DNA of 64,000 nt from the NCBI GenBank assembly GCA_037447655.1, contig JBBHKE010001989.1, positions 1 to 64,000 on the forward strand. Reading direction: 5' to 3'. This document shows, in pieces, positions 1 to 12,200 of the stretch. The notes below the pieces were generated by a model. That model saw nothing but the letters and a program-made list of their open reading frames with translations. It made no database searches and was not told the origin of the DNA. A program made the position numbers and the translations under genes. Numbering within the stretch: the stretch's first letter is position 1; the number at the start of each line of letters is the position of its first letter. The DNA is from Zygnema cylindricum. Taxonomy: Eukaryota; Streptophyta; Zygnematophyceae; Zygnematales; Zygnemataceae.

Positions 1-180
1 TCGAGTGATTGTGTATGTGTATTTGTGTGCACGTTTGTGCGTATGATATTTGGAACTAACTATTTGGGGGGGTGGAGAATCAAGCGATTCACGGGTAGAG
101 CAAGGGAGCTAGTGATGACATAGGGGGGTCACACCTGTGGTTTCGCCAATGTGCGTGCAGTTGACAGCGGCCGCAGGCTA

Positions 181-390
181 GATCCGGAGGTACATGGTTA
201 CCGGGAAGATATTCTGTCGCGTAATGTGGGAGGAAAAGACGAAAATGTAGGAGGAAAAGACGAAGTAGGCCAGATCCGGAGGTACATGGTTACCGGGAAG
301 ATATTCTGTCGCATAATGTAGGAGGAAAAGACGAAAATGTAGGAGGAAAAGACGAAATAGGCTAGATCCGGAGGTACATGGTTACCGGGA
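181..390. repeat. Minisatellite, 92-bp unit, about 2.3 copies
   Basis: The string GATCCGGAGGTACATGGTTA recurs at 181, 273 and 365, giving a 92-bp period. Each unit also contains two short tandem sub-repeats built on GTAGGAGGAAAAGACGAA. The copies differ at only a few positions, so the expansion is recent. No coding role is seen. Confidence 0.9.
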
Positions 391-1010
391 TTTTTGTTTA
401 CTTTTTCTTTTACTCAGACAATAATTGCAGCATTTGTTGTATCAAAAAGCTACTTACTTTGGTCCTAACTGGCAGAGCGGATTAGAGTTTTCCATTTGGA
501 ATGAAAAGTGAACACATTTATTCGAGTGTTTAATCATCCTTTGGAATATAAACCTGTAAACGGGAATATGAGCATTTTGGACGCGCTTTCTCAATAGAGT
601 CTTACTCTTCATTTAGACGTCCACTAAATTTCCTTTGAATTTCTTGGTAGAAAGAGAAAGTAGTCAGGCTATGTTGAAAATGTGTTCAAAACCAAAACTT
701 TTTGGACATTAAATTTGCAACGAAGGTGTCGAAATACCTTATTTTTAAAACTGTACCATTACAAACTGAGAAATGGAATTCCAATTTCCACCAACTGCCG
801 ACTATACCAGTACTAAAGATTTATGTAAAGCCGAATTTTACCAATTGTCGACAGCCAACATGAAGAAGAGGAAAGTGGATGCAAGAAAAAACAAAAACAA
901 ATTAAAGAAGCTTTGTTATAAAAGTGCGATGGTGGGGTTAAACAGAAGGGTTATCCAAAACATAATGCTTGAGTGTACGTCAAGTCTGTTTGCACAACGT
1001 CAAAACTGAA
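391..1010. other. No recognisable gene or repeat
   Basis: This is AT-rich sequence. A short open frame at 773-1009 (78 codons) has no domain, is Lys/Asn-rich in the way AT-rich noncoding DNA often is, and has no visible splice or promoter context. I see nothing else in it. Confidence 0.5.
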
Positions 1011-1495
1011 CTTGAGATCTTAATAAACCCAAACTTGTGAGATATGATGTTTTAAATAAAAGGACATCACTACTTCCAGCATTTATAGTAAAAGCAGGAT
1101 AAATTAAAAAGCACGATGGTAACCCATCTGAGTCCAGGGTACAAAAGTGGTGGCATGGCCAAAACTGAAAAACTACAATAAAAAACAAATAGAGCGATGG
1201 GAACACAAAAAAGCGTAGAGAAAAGAAACAATCAACAAAGAAAATAAAAGCACCCAAACTCAGAATGAAAAGCACGACAACTCAGAAAACCAAAACTACA
1301 ACCCCACCCCCAAATCAATTAAATATCTACGAAAAGGAACCCCATAAGTCCCCCCAGCCTGGGGGAGCACGTTGAGGGAGTTCCGGAACACGGCGACGAT
1401 CCATAACCCCAACAGCCGATCAAAGGATAATAGAAGCCTGCACTCGCTGTAAAGCCATTGATAAATATGGCATGTAGCCGGGGTCATACTAAAGC
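1011..1495 (-). mobile_element. 3' end remnant of the RLE-type non-LTR retrotransposon
   Basis: Read on the minus strand, this matches the end of the plus-strand copy at about 18130-18480. Shared blocks are the C-terminal codons around TCCGGAACTCCCTCAACGTG, a T-rich 3' UTR, the block GCCATGCCACC, and the terminal hairpin (1115-1128). The reading frame is broken, so this is a dead 5'-truncated copy. The match was made by eye and the outer boundaries are approximate. Confidence 0.75.
1115..1128 (-). repeat. Terminal hairpin of the non-LTR element
   Basis: The minus strand reads GATGGGTTACCATC, a perfect 5-bp stem (GATGG/CCATC) with a 4-base loop. It lies just before the AT-rich tail. Equivalent hairpins are seen at 1883-1896, 18793-18808 and 25139-25151. 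Confidence 0.65.
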
Positions 1496-1839
1496 TTCTT
1501 ACGAGAGGGTATTTCTATGGGAACATGTTTCAATGTGTTCACCTGTTGGGACACTAAAAGGTAAGAGAGTCCTGCTGGAGTAGTTAACCGTTTTTGTTAT
1601 GCTTTCCTAAAAGTCAACATATATGACAAGGCAACGTATTGAGCAAAACAACATGAATCGACCGCAAAAGAATAACATGTGAAACCTCTCGACGAACAGC
1701 GTACCCCATCTTTGTCAATTCTTTTCTTAGGTTTTTGTTGCTTCGTTGGTGACTTTGTTTTACTTGTCCCTTTTTTTTTGTGTGTTCGTTGCTTTTCCCT
1801 TGCTTATCCTTTTTTTTTGCTTCCCTCCACATGTAGTAT
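1496..1839. other. Unassigned, with T-rich tracts
   Basis: The sequence has T-rich tracts on the plus strand near 1770-1825. It may be the 3' UTR of the element copy whose tail is at 1840-1915, but only the tail can be matched with confidence. Confidence 0.35.
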
Positions 1840-1915
1840 TTGAGTTTTAGCATTGCTGCCTCTTTTTGTTCCCATAGACTCAGATGGTTCACCATTGCGC
1901 TTTTAATAAAGTCGG
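1840..1915 (+). mobile_element. 3' tail of another non-LTR element copy
   Basis: The end reads CTCAGATGGTTCACCATTGC followed by a TTTTAATA-like tail. This is the same terminal block as at 1115 (minus) and 18430 (plus). The hairpin is GATGG (1883-1887) with CCATT (1892-1896). Upstream T-rich sequence probably belongs to the same copy. Confidence 0.6.
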
Positions 1916-2129
1916 TAGAAATCTCAGAAGCAATAGTTGCAATACATCGTGTATCGCTATTAGTGCTAATATTTTTTTCGCCTCTTAAAACATGTTTTCT
2001 CCGTACACACTTGTCAGTTTATGGATCTGATGGTTGCGATTGAAAGCCAAGATTCTCACCTTCCCATTGGCGGTCTCCATGTGAAAATAGGACAAGTGTG
2101 TACGATGAAAATATTTTTTTAAGTGGCGA

Positions 2130-2280
2130 AAAAAATATTAACACTAATAGCGATACATTGTGTAGTGTCGCCATTGCCTCACAGTAGTGTCGTGTGCATG
2201 AATCAACTCTCCCCCATGGGAGCAACGAAGCAAGACGCCATCGAGCTGAAGGACACAGTTGCCGCGAGGAATTCATTTCG
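2130..2280 (-). mobile_element. Fragment of the non-LTR element (Cys/His region)
   Basis: The minus strand reads CTCCCATGGGGGAGAGTTGA and then a CACGACACTA block. This matches the plus-strand copy near 17677-17712, where the protein has the DGVHLLRCSHGG motif after the reverse transcriptase. Only about 150 bp is recognisable and the frame is not preserved. Confidence 0.65.
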
Positions 2281-2299
2281 ATTTTTTCGAGTCATGCAA

Positions 2300-3110
2300 G
2301 TGTAAAAAGTGGAGTTATTGAAAAATATTGGTTGTTGCTCCAGCTTGTAATGTATTTTATTAGGTAGCACAAAATTTTGATACGGTTTCTAAGTTTTAAA
2401 CCGAATATAGTGTGTATAAATGAACGTGTATATCATAGTTCAAAAGTATGTGAAAGTAGGCCCATACAATATGCCTTTTGTATGTAAAACATAAAATATG
2501 ACCTTAAGACGCATATTGTATTGGTCGCAAAATGAAAAAAAATACTAACAGGGTTGAGCTGCACATCGATCGATAGAGAATTAAACGTCATGTCTAAATT
2601 TTGAAAAACATTTGGACAAAAAAAATAAAATCTGTGAGTCTTGAGGTATTTTTTATTTAAACCGTCAAATTCGGACGATCGGACGGTCGCTGATCAAAGT
2701 AGCGATGTAAAAAGATCACATGAAAAGCCCATAACACAACTCATCCTACGCTGTGTCAGTTCGCTGAAATTTCGTCTAACGGCTTGCGCTGTACTATGAT
2801 CATACGTCAGATTCGTACGTTCGTACAAAGTGTGCACAAACGCACACACATACAGTATGCCTACTCTGCGCGAGTTTGTGCCAAGTTTTGTGCGCCTACC
2901 AAAGGCCTACTATAAAATGGCCTACTTTTGAACTATGGTGTATATCAAAAAAAATAAAGGTAGTGTGATGAAATGGCGAAATTCGTTTGCATGTAAATTC
3001 TCCATTTGTCTAATTGAAAAGTGTGAATTTGTACACCTGCTTTGACAAAATTTGTTTTAGGGGGAAATCACAAGGCTAAATTAAAAAAATGCAACAAAAC
3101 AAGAACAAAA
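2300..3110. other. AT-rich intergenic DNA, nothing recognised
   Basis: No open frame with family features, no clear repeat and no RNA gene was seen. The repeated GTGCGCAC-like bits near 2820-2890 are too short to interpret. Confidence 0.45.
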
Positions 3111-3405
3111 TAAAGACACGTGGCAACAAAAACGCAATAGCAAACTCACCGGGCAACAAAATTGGCAGGAAAATACACGTGGCATCACTTTTTACACAAC
3201 AACACTTGGCAAAAAAATACACACTTCCACAAAATATACCACAAAATACTTTGAAGTAGTAAAACGTACTTCAGGCAACAAAAAAGTATACGTCAGGCAA
3301 CAAAAAAATACACGTCAGGTAACAAAAGTACAGCTGGCATCACTATTCACACAACAACACATGACACAAAAACACATATCTGGCAACAAAGTACACATCT
3401 ACAAA
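3110..3405. repeat. Degenerate minisatellite (CACGTCAGGCAACAAAA-like)
   Basis: The motif ACACGT(C/G)(A/G)GGCAACAAAA recurs imperfectly about ten times at irregular spacing, mixed with CACAACAACAC. The units are diverged in sequence and length, which suggests an old tandem array. Confidence 0.6.
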
Positions 3406-3416
3406 TCATAGTATTA

Positions 3417-4235
3417 GGGTAACCTTCCATCAGGCGAAAAGTGGGGTTGTTTACTGGAGAAAGTACCTTTTCGTACTAGTCCGTACTGTTTTTTTTTTTT
3501 TTTTAACAAATAATGTTTACTAAAAATTCGTTGAAATTCTCCAGACTTCTTGGAGAAAAATACCACCGTCCGATTTTCAATTTTCGACGCAAACGCTTCT
3601 TGTTTCCAGTACGTAGCTAGTCTCCTCCGACTGTCCTCGGGAGGAGAGTTTGTGATTACTGGACGCGTGTTTTGGTCCACTTGTAAGAGTCAGAGTCGAT
3701 CCACGACAGACGTGAAGCAATAAACTTACATGTGGCAAATGGAGTGTACCGTGTGACATCAAAGCCAGCCTGTTTCGACGACAAAAAAAACTTGGTTGTA
3801 GGACATCACGCCACCTTCATAAATGTGCGATACAGCGATAATACATTCACGTACAAATGGTACATTCTTGGACATTTGTACAAACTTTAATTTTGCAACG
3901 GTTTTCGTGGCCGTTGGTACGACAACAACCCTAAGAACGTTCAGATTGTACATTAGCGTGACGCTACTAGATATTTTAATCGGCGTCTGCGCGTACACAT
4001 ATGCAGCTGCGCGTACACATATGCAGCTGCGCGTACACATATGCAGCTGCGCGTACACATATGCAGCTACGATTTTGTCCTTTTGGAAATGATGATGCTC
4101 AACAGGATCCTACGTGGTACCAATCGCAATCTAACACCTCATTCACTGGCACGACCTGATGGAAGGGTGTTACAAATATTACTGCCAGTAAACGTGTTCG
4201 TACGATTACTGGGAACGCCTGATGGAAGGTTACCC
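3417..4235. mobile_element. Non-autonomous TIR transposon, PIF/Harbinger-like (element 1)
   Basis: The left end GGGTAACCTTCCATCAGGCG (3417-3436) is a perfect 20-bp inverted match to CGCCTGATGGAAGGTTACCC (4216-4235). Both ends are flanked by TTA (3414-3416 and 4236-4238). A 3-bp TWA target duplication and a G-rich terminus are typical of the PIF/Harbinger superfamily (family knowledge). No transposase is encoded, so it is non-autonomous. The right end is also present 48 bp further on (4264-4283), so the exact end is ambiguous. Confidence 0.75.
3989..4068. repeat. 20-bp perfect tandem repeat, 4 copies
   Basis: GCGCGTACACATATGCAGCT is repeated four times without change (3989, 4009, 4029, 4049). 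It lies inside TIR element 1. The unit contains the palindromes CATATG and CAGCTG. Perfect identity points to a recent expansion. Confidence 0.95.
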
Positions 4236-4302
4236 TTAGCCTACTAGGGTGGACTTACTGGGAACGCCTGATGGAAGGTTACCCTTAGCCTATTAGGGTG
4301 GA
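4207..4302. repeat. 48-bp tandem duplication spanning a TIR end
   Basis: TTACTGGGAACGCCTGATGG starts at 4207 and again at 4255. The two copies differ at one base (CTACTAGGG versus CTATTAGGG). The duplicated block carries the right terminus of element 1 and the left terminus of element 2. Confidence 0.85.
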
Positions 4303-5001
4303 CTTCCATTATGCGTCTCCGTAATTGTACGGAAAATATTACTGAAGGGCGTGCCTTCCATTAGGTCGCGTTTGTAAATCACTTTTTATTTGCGTGGCTT
4401 ATTCTGGTTGGTAACACGTAGGTTAGTATTCGATGCTTAAAATCTTGAAAGAATCTTCGAACGCAATGTCAGAACGCAATATCTGTACGAGCGGAGGTAA
4501 TATCTGTACCAGCGGAGATAATATCTGTACCAGCGGAGGTAATTAATGACTTTTTCAGAGCGCATTAAATGTACTACCCAAAATTTCAAAACGCAACGAC
4601 AAAAAGGCGGCGGCAAACTTTGATGGTGGCAGCGTGACGAGATAATTTCGGCGGATTCGCAGCCACCCTGGCGGAAGGCACATGGCCCTTGCGACGTGTA
4701 CCCACATATGCGCGCGCTCATCGTGGATTGCTTTAACCTTTTCCACGCGGCAAATTTTTACACGTTCTGTATCCGAGAACTGTCCTCCTTGTGCACGCTC
4801 TTAACAAACTGTAGGTTTGGTGACGTGGCGTCACGGATAAAAAGTATAATTAAATCCGACGGTCCTAATTTACGTTTACAACCATGGACAATTTTCTGTA
4901 ATGTTGTTTTCGTTGAAAAAAAATAATTTCTGTACGAACCTGTACGAAACGATACGGCCTTCAGTAAAAAACCCCACTTTTTCGCTAATGGAAGTCCACC
5001 C
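4296..5001. mobile_element. Non-autonomous TIR transposon (element 2), abutting element 1
   Basis: GGGTGGACTTCCATTA (4296-4311) is inverted perfectly as TAATGGAAGTCCACCC (4986-5001). Flanks are TTA on the left and TAA on the right, so a shared TA is the only strict target duplication. Inward of the right end, CCCCACTTTTTCGC is the inverse of the inner left end of element 1 (GCGAAAAGTGGGG, 3432-3444). The two elements may therefore be halves of one larger element 3417-5001 that was rearranged, or one may be inserted in the other. No transposase was seen. Confidence 0.65.
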
Positions 5002-5004
5002 TAA

Positions 5005-6279
5005 GGGATAAATCTGATGCTGCTCCCCGCTCCTCTTACATTTATGTTGACTGCTTAACCTGCAAGTTCCACAGTGTTTTATGCAATAGCATACTATGTT
5101 GTGTTAACGGGTAGTTTGGGACATACTAATGATAGTGTTTGTTTTTACGACTGTTCTTTGTAGCTTCTCAGTTCCAAATCTTGTTATACTGCGTCATTAA
5201 AGCTTGTTTTTACTGCGTTTTCACGTTATACCCGAACTTCCGAAGTTCGAAACACATTGATACAACTAGGTTCGTCACAAAGACTACGCCCGTGCAACGG
5301 ATGGTCAGCCGTGACGTCCGTCCTTAAAGAGTTAAAGTGTGATCTGTGCCGTCAGCGCGACATCTGGCATATACGGCCTCTAATTTAGACAAGTGGCACT
5401 CAGCGATTCAATACGAACCTCTTTTGCTGGCTGGGATAGCGAACTTTACTAGAAATAGGGGAAGTTGCCACATCACCTGCCAGCTCGGAAAAAAGACTGG
5501 CAGAAGTCCATATATGCACAACAATACAATACCAATTCAGCAATTGTCACAGCAAAAGTGTACCACTGATGTACCTTTAAGTACGTTTATGTCAAACTCC
5601 TGGCTACATGGAATTTTGAAAGTTCAAAAGAAAGATGGAGGAGAAACTTTCTCAAAAAAGGTTCTCCGTATTTATTCCCACGTGGCGCAGCTTTCTCCGA
5701 CCGTGTACCGTTATGAGAGTCTTGCAACACGTGGCATAGAGTGCAAAAGTTGGTCAAGGAGGGAAAGACTTTAGCTCAGAGAAGTGAGAGAAAGGGCTTG
5801 GGAGTGTTTTTAGCCTTGTTATGTCGTTGAACCATGCTTTCAGCAACCTATCCTCATAGTATGCACACTTTCTATTTACCCTGAAATGTGCATGTATTCT
5901 TACATCAACTTTACATCGTAGGGTTGTTGCTTTCGTCTTTGCATGTGTCACATTAATGAAAATCGACCTTATTTTGTTCGCTGGAACAGAATAACTGAAT
6001 ATTTATTTTATGTTTCTGATCTCTGCATACCTGCTATCTGTTACTGTTTATTTTCTACCTTTATTCCGAGCAGCTGACTAGTCGCAACCTCTCATGTTTC
6101 CATTCTACTTCTGCAGGAATGTGACTCCTCGTACTCAAGCTTTTCGCCATTTTTCGCTTATCTCACATGAGCAAGACAGCTTTTGTAATACGAGGCATAC
6201 TCATAGAACATTATAAAATCCCTGGCATACATTAAGATTGCTTCAAACCTGTGAATTCCTTTTCAGGTATTTCAAAAGA
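5005..6279 (+). other. Upstream region and probable 5' UTR of the CBM25 gene
   Basis: No protein family is recognisable here. An acceptor-like CTTTTCAG at about 6259-6266, just before the first ATG (6280), suggests that the 5' UTR is spliced. An open frame at 5346-5774 has a non-ATG start and no domain, and is not called. Confidence 0.4.
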
Positions 6280-9200
6280 ATGATGGCTTCAGTGTCTTTG
6301 TGTAATGCCAAGCTCACCCTTACGGGTGGAACAGGAAATTGTAAAAAGCCTGGAACCCTTGTAGCTAGAGGAGGTCTTTCTGTAGAAAGCAATAAGTCAA
6401 AAAACTCTTCTCAACAACAGACCAAAAGTATCAACAATCGGCTCCCAAGCTGTTCCACTTTCCAGCACACGGCTAGCAGTGAAAAGAGCTCAAAGAGAGT
6501 ATCTGGGCTAGCGGGGAGTAAGAAGGAACAGTTTGAAAATTCTCCATTCTCTGAGCCAGGATCTGATCTCAGACTAGGATCACATTTTCAGTCTCGGCCG
6601 GATATCCTTCCTGCTAAGAGTTCTGCAATTAAAAGGGAGAATGCTGAACTGGAGCTCAACCAACTTATCATGCGCATTTCTGAGCTCCAGGAAAAAGTCA
6701 GTTCAAGTCAATATGGACTTGGTCTTGGAAATGGGCTTCGACCAACAGAGGAGCTCATTTCACGTGTTACTACCCTTACGAAGAGAGCCGATCTCTTGCA
6801 GCAATTAGTGCAACGTAGTCTCAAGGCAGGGCATCGAATTCCTGCCCAAGTAGTGGCAGATTTTCAGGTGCGTGGAAGTTTGGGAATCTGAAAGAGTTAA
6901 AGGCTGTTTTTCATGTCAGGTAGTTTGGTCCAAACATCTCGTAAAACTGCTGGTTCTCTTGCTTTTGCCAAATCGAAAAAGCATACCTATAATAGCCTTA
7001 CCAGCCTAAGTCGTGAATCTGCCTGCGCCGAGTGAAAGAGTTCAGGCGTTTTCTCATTACAGGTTGTTTGGTCCAATCCTCTCGTAAACTGCCGATCTCT
7101 TGCTTTTGTCAATTAGAAGCATACCAGCTTAATAATGAAAACTGTTTAGCCTCACCAGCCTGAGTCACGAACTTTCATGCTCCAATTTTTGCAGGCTCTT
7201 GGCCGGGACCATCGGTCTCTGGAGAATATTTGGCGAATGTCGGCAACTAGTGTGGCGTTTCCTCCAGCAGTAAACTACAGGACCTTAGGCAGCTCAAAAT
7301 TTCAGCCCAATAAAACCGAGCTGACCCTATCTGCTTTTGGAAGTTCTGTGGAAGTTAAAGGAAGTTGTTTGGAAGTTAAAGAGAAGAGTGGTTCACCTCT
7401 GGAAACAATCCAAGATCTATCCCAATTAGATGGTGAGAGGCCTTCTATCAAGAGCATTGAGGCTGGACAAGGAGCTGCCATGGGCCCACCGAGTCAGACA
7501 CCTTTGTATCAACTCACTGTTTTGCTCTCTGGGGTAAGCTTCTATCTATCCTTTTTTTAGATATGTTTGTCATAGTAACTATCTGTTCTTAAAGCCTTGA
7601 TTTTCTACCTGGCCACTCTGCCAATACCTTTCTTACTGCCTTACGCTACGTGGGGATTTAGAGAAAGAGAACAGTTTGTCTCGAGCGTCTCTTTTCCGAT
7701 TGCTTTGCTCACCACCATATCGGATAATGAAGGTCCAGGCCACAACTAACAACTTGTGGTTGCAGTCTAGGTCCTTGGATAAGAACACTTACCTTTTGTA
7801 GCCTTACCTGCTACGCCTGAATCTTTATTATGTTTCAGCTTGACTTAGTGTAACTTTTTTGGTGGGTGGCAGTCATTGAAAATCTCTGGTGCTGGTGGTT
7901 TTCGGGAGGAGATTGAACGCCGCGTCCGTGAACAGGTAGGATCAAAGACATTTCTGAAATGTTTCCCACCTATTTTAATATCCCCGTGAACTTAAACGTA
8001 AAATCCTAGTCATGTCACTTTGCATCTGCTATGTGTTCATGGTGTGTTCAGTCTGGCACTGTTGATTCGGTATGAGCAATGACAGATTATTTATATATCA
8101 AAATGACTCGCCACTTTGTGTGTCACTACTGCAGCTTACCAGGAATGAAAAGGGGCGGATAGCACCTTCGTTGCCACCGAACCTTTCGTTCGCAAAGCCA
8201 CTTTTGCCTTCACTTAATGAGGTACCAGACCATCTAATAATATCCTCACTTCTTGAGGAGTCTACAAACAATGGTCCAACCTTTGGCTCAGATAGACACA
8301 TTGGCAATCATTATGGTAGAAGAGGCACCTTGATTCTGAATCGCACAGGCAATAAGATGTTTATTGCCGATGTATCCCTGGAGATTACTGCTGCCAGAAA
8401 ACAAGGCATGTTCAACCCCGATCAGTCTGATCAGGATAGATATGACTTGGCCAAGAATATGCAATCGCCTGTGGCCAATGTGGCCAAAGATCTTACTGCA
8501 TGTGATGCTTTTGAAGGCAGTTTACATACCACCACCAGCAAGAACACCAACTCCTATAGTCAGGTGAGTTTCTGAAAGTTTAAGGCAGTTGAGGTGGAAA
8601 AATTTCGCCTAGGGTCATGACATATTCTCTGGTGATGATGACATGTTATGAGGCAATTCCACAAGGGGTGCTACGAAAAGAATGCTGGATCTTTGGTTGT
8701 TAAACTTCTTATAGGAAGAATAATGTTGATCTGGTGAGTGGTGGGAGGGCAGAGATGTTTGCCGGAACAGAGGGTAACCAGAGGATTGGAATTGATAATT
8801 GACAGCATGCCGGTTGAAAAATCTCATGGCCAACATGAATTGGCAAAAGAGGATTTCGGCTCCGAGGGTGCTCGACTGGATAACACTAATGAGTATGTTT
8901 CAAATCTGTCACCAGATGTCACATTTTGTTGCTAGGGCAAATATTTTCAGGGAAGGATGTATGTGAGCAGTTTGAGTGCACCTCTCACTATGAAATTCTT
9001 TTTTTTTGGAAGGTCTCGAGAGGTAATGTTCATGGTTTGTCAGTCAATTCAAAGGTGATAGCAAAGTGATGAAGGTCTTCAGAGTCAGATGCTCACTGTT
9101 GAATGAATCTGAACTAGACGTTATACGCGCCCCTCTGATCCTTGGACTGGCTGATGGTGCTACATGGCAGTTAGGTCTTAGAAGCAAAATGGAATTGAAC

Positions 9201-12200
9201 TGAGTTGAATTGTCGCAGCTCAAACAAATGGAGGTTCTTTAGTACTCGTGAAGGAGTTTACCAGTGAGAGTCGGAAATACGAAACTACGTACAGATTTGA
9301 ATTTTTTTTTCTGGTTGGAATTGCTAAAAAATTGGATCCGGTTGCGAATTGAGCATTGTTTAAATGAGGGGTGCAATCATTTCATCTGAACAGATATCGA
9401 GATTCTCAAGAAACAACTGGGGGATGCAAAGAGGAATTATCGCGCTCCTCCAGCAGGATATCTGGCATTGAGGCATCATCTATTTCTACACTGTGTGGAT
9501 TACATTGTGGGGACCCCAGATCGGATGCCGAAGTGCCGCGTGAAGTGGTAAGTCGATCACTTGGTCATGTAGACGTGGTCATATGCACACCCTTTCTGTA
9601 CATTTGTCCTGTTGGAGAAACAATTTTTTGTACAAAGATGCTTGGTTACTTTAATATGGCTGGTTATTGCTGTCAAACAGATGATATGGTTGAATAAGAG
9701 TAACACACAGTTGTCATTTGTGGAAGTTGACGGATCTTTTCACAACAGTTTATTTGAGAGATAATATTGGAGGGAACATGTGATTAAAATCATGTGAGCT
9801 ACATCGTGGGCACATTTTATGACATTGAACCACGGAAGATGAGTGATTGTTTGATTCTTTGCAATATATCTGGCATAGTCTCGGCTACTATGTGCACAGG
9901 CATATACATATCCACATGCTGTTTTGTTCTGGGACACGTCAAAGTTTTCCTTAGTAATGCAAAGGTTTACAGCGTATAATTGAACTTGTCTGTAAATGTT
10001 CAGGAAGTTGAATGAAATGAACCCGATTTTCCTTGAAGGTTGCTGAACTTGTTTCTGGTTAAATCTCACAAGCAGAGGTATATATGAAGAAAACTAAAAA
10101 GAATAGTGCCTCTATTCCCCTTCCTTGTTTCTAAATGGCTTCTGGGGTTCTATCAGGTCGTTGGTGGCGATCCACAGTTGATCATTCATGAGCTTAGGAT
10201 TGTCACACATTAATCAGAAGTTCCAGTCTTTTTAAGTTTCGTTTTTTTTTTTGTACTTAATATCTGTGATTTTTTGCCGTTTCCTGGTTAAACATGCAGG
10301 TAAGGGCGATGCAGGACCAGGTCGCTCAGCTCAGTGAGCAAGTAGGAGCAAAGAAGACATTACTGGCATCTTTGAAACAGGAGTTACTTCGTGTCCACCA
10401 CCCTATGTCACCAGTGGGGCGTGTTTCAGAAAAATCTGGACAACACAAGGTGGCTGGAAATCAAGGACATAAGATTTTTAATGTACAGCATGTAGAGAGG
10501 GATTTTGTTGAGAGAGATCACTTGAGGGATGTCAATGATCAGGCTGAAGTAAGGAGCTCTGAGCTCTCGTTAAGGTCTACTGAGATCTTGGAAACACTGG
10601 TCCTTCCTTTGATTGTAAATACGATGAAAACCGGGGAACTAAATATAGATGTTGACTTGCAGAGTCATGGTATTCAGAGTTGTTCTGTAGATTTGCAGGA
10701 CCAACTATGTAATCCACAACTTGTTGTACCTGAAATCGAAGTTGTTAAAACAGAGACACCTGATTGGGTGAAGGATACTTCTTTTGGAAGACTAGAAGGA
10801 AGCAATGGGCATCGGAGAACTCGAATGGGATGGTGGAAAACTACTGAACCAAAAGCAGACGAGTTTGGATGGGTGGTGTATAAAGATGGGAAAGAGGTAA
10901 GTCCCGTGATTGAAGTCCCTTATTCCCAGCCAGCGGAGCCCGAGGAAGAGGCACCTATCGTTAAGGAGGTTTCAATGCCACTGGAGGCAGAAGAGGAAGA
11001 GTTTGGCTTAAATGGACGAGTGGAAATTGAAAATGGGAGAGGGAGACCGCACGTCGAGGTTGAACTTCAGAATTTGGAAGAGGATGCTGTTGAAACTGGA
11101 GAACCAGGAGTAGAGTTTGAAGAAGAAATGCTATCCTTTCCAGAAGAAGTCACGGATGGGCAGTTTGAAGAGCATGGAAGGCAAAGTGGAGAGAATGGCA
11201 GTATATTTTCTGAATCAACCGACGTCGATGTCGATGACGAAGGTGAGAGTTACATAGTTGGAGCATTTGAAAAATAGTAGGAATTCAGCTTTTTGTATAA
11301 CAGAAAACTTCAAACTTGCTGGTCAAGCCTTTTTTCACGTCGTAGCCATCATAGTTGTTTCATGACTGGGAGACGATGGAGGATTCAAAGTAATGGAACT
11401 TTTTCTAGTGAATTGAGTTCATGAAGAGAGTCAGAGTTGTTTCGGCCAGTTCTTATTCAGGTTACGCCTTTCCATGTGAAGGCTGTAAACAGTACGTACA
11501 TGCCTTTGAAAGAGCAATAATTTGCTCTTTTCCTTCTGGACCAGTTTACTTGTGGTACCTGTAAAAGATAAACGTTCTACAAGCCTAGTGTAGATGCATT
11601 TGATGCATTGCAGTATCCGCCCTATTCTTTGGATGAACTAGTCGTATGGATAACAGGTTATTACAGTTCGTGTTTATGGACCGCGGGCCTGAGTGGATAC
11701 TTGTTGTTTGTTTAGTGTTGCTTATCAAGGACGATGTCGTAATATTCGATATGAGCACTTTTTGGGTGTTCAATATTCGATAAATCGAGTACTCATGACA
11801 TCTTAAAAATAATGTGGATTAATTGACGTAAACTTTGCAACATCGCTGAAAAATGCGGAGATGTAATCTCAAAAATACGTTTAGAAGAGCAGATTTTGGA
11901 AAACCTTACGGAAGAAGGTAGAAATTGGACGTGAAATTTGTAATTTCGCACACTTATATTTTCCACCTCCATCGTGAAAGTGTGAAGCATCCTGGGCAAC
12001 CTTATGGTCCAGAGCATGATGGATGTTAGTAGTCAATATGGAGAAATAGCAACAGCTGCAATTTCACTGTCAAAATTTTTTCCACTTCTATCCTTTACCA
12101 ACTTGGATAGGGGCAAAAAGCCATGAAAATGAGGCAAGGCTCACTGTCTGAGTTGTGGTTCCATTGAAAAGAATCTAACTCTCACTCTATGCCTTTTAAT

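Noticed and set aside
181-390. A CRISPR-like array
   Set aside because: Repeats are adjacent tandem units with no unique spacers, and the DNA is eukaryotic.
773-1009. 78-codon frame near the left edge
   Set aside because: Lys/Asn-rich, AT-biased and without splice signals, promoter or domain.
5346-5774. 142-codon open frame upstream of the CBM25 gene
   Set aside because: It begins with GTG, shows no domain, and lies in the presumed 5' region of the next gene.
8738-8935. An additional exon of the CBM25 gene
   Set aside because: Its possible acceptor (GACAG|C) and lack of a fitting donor do not agree with the phase-0 exons on either side.
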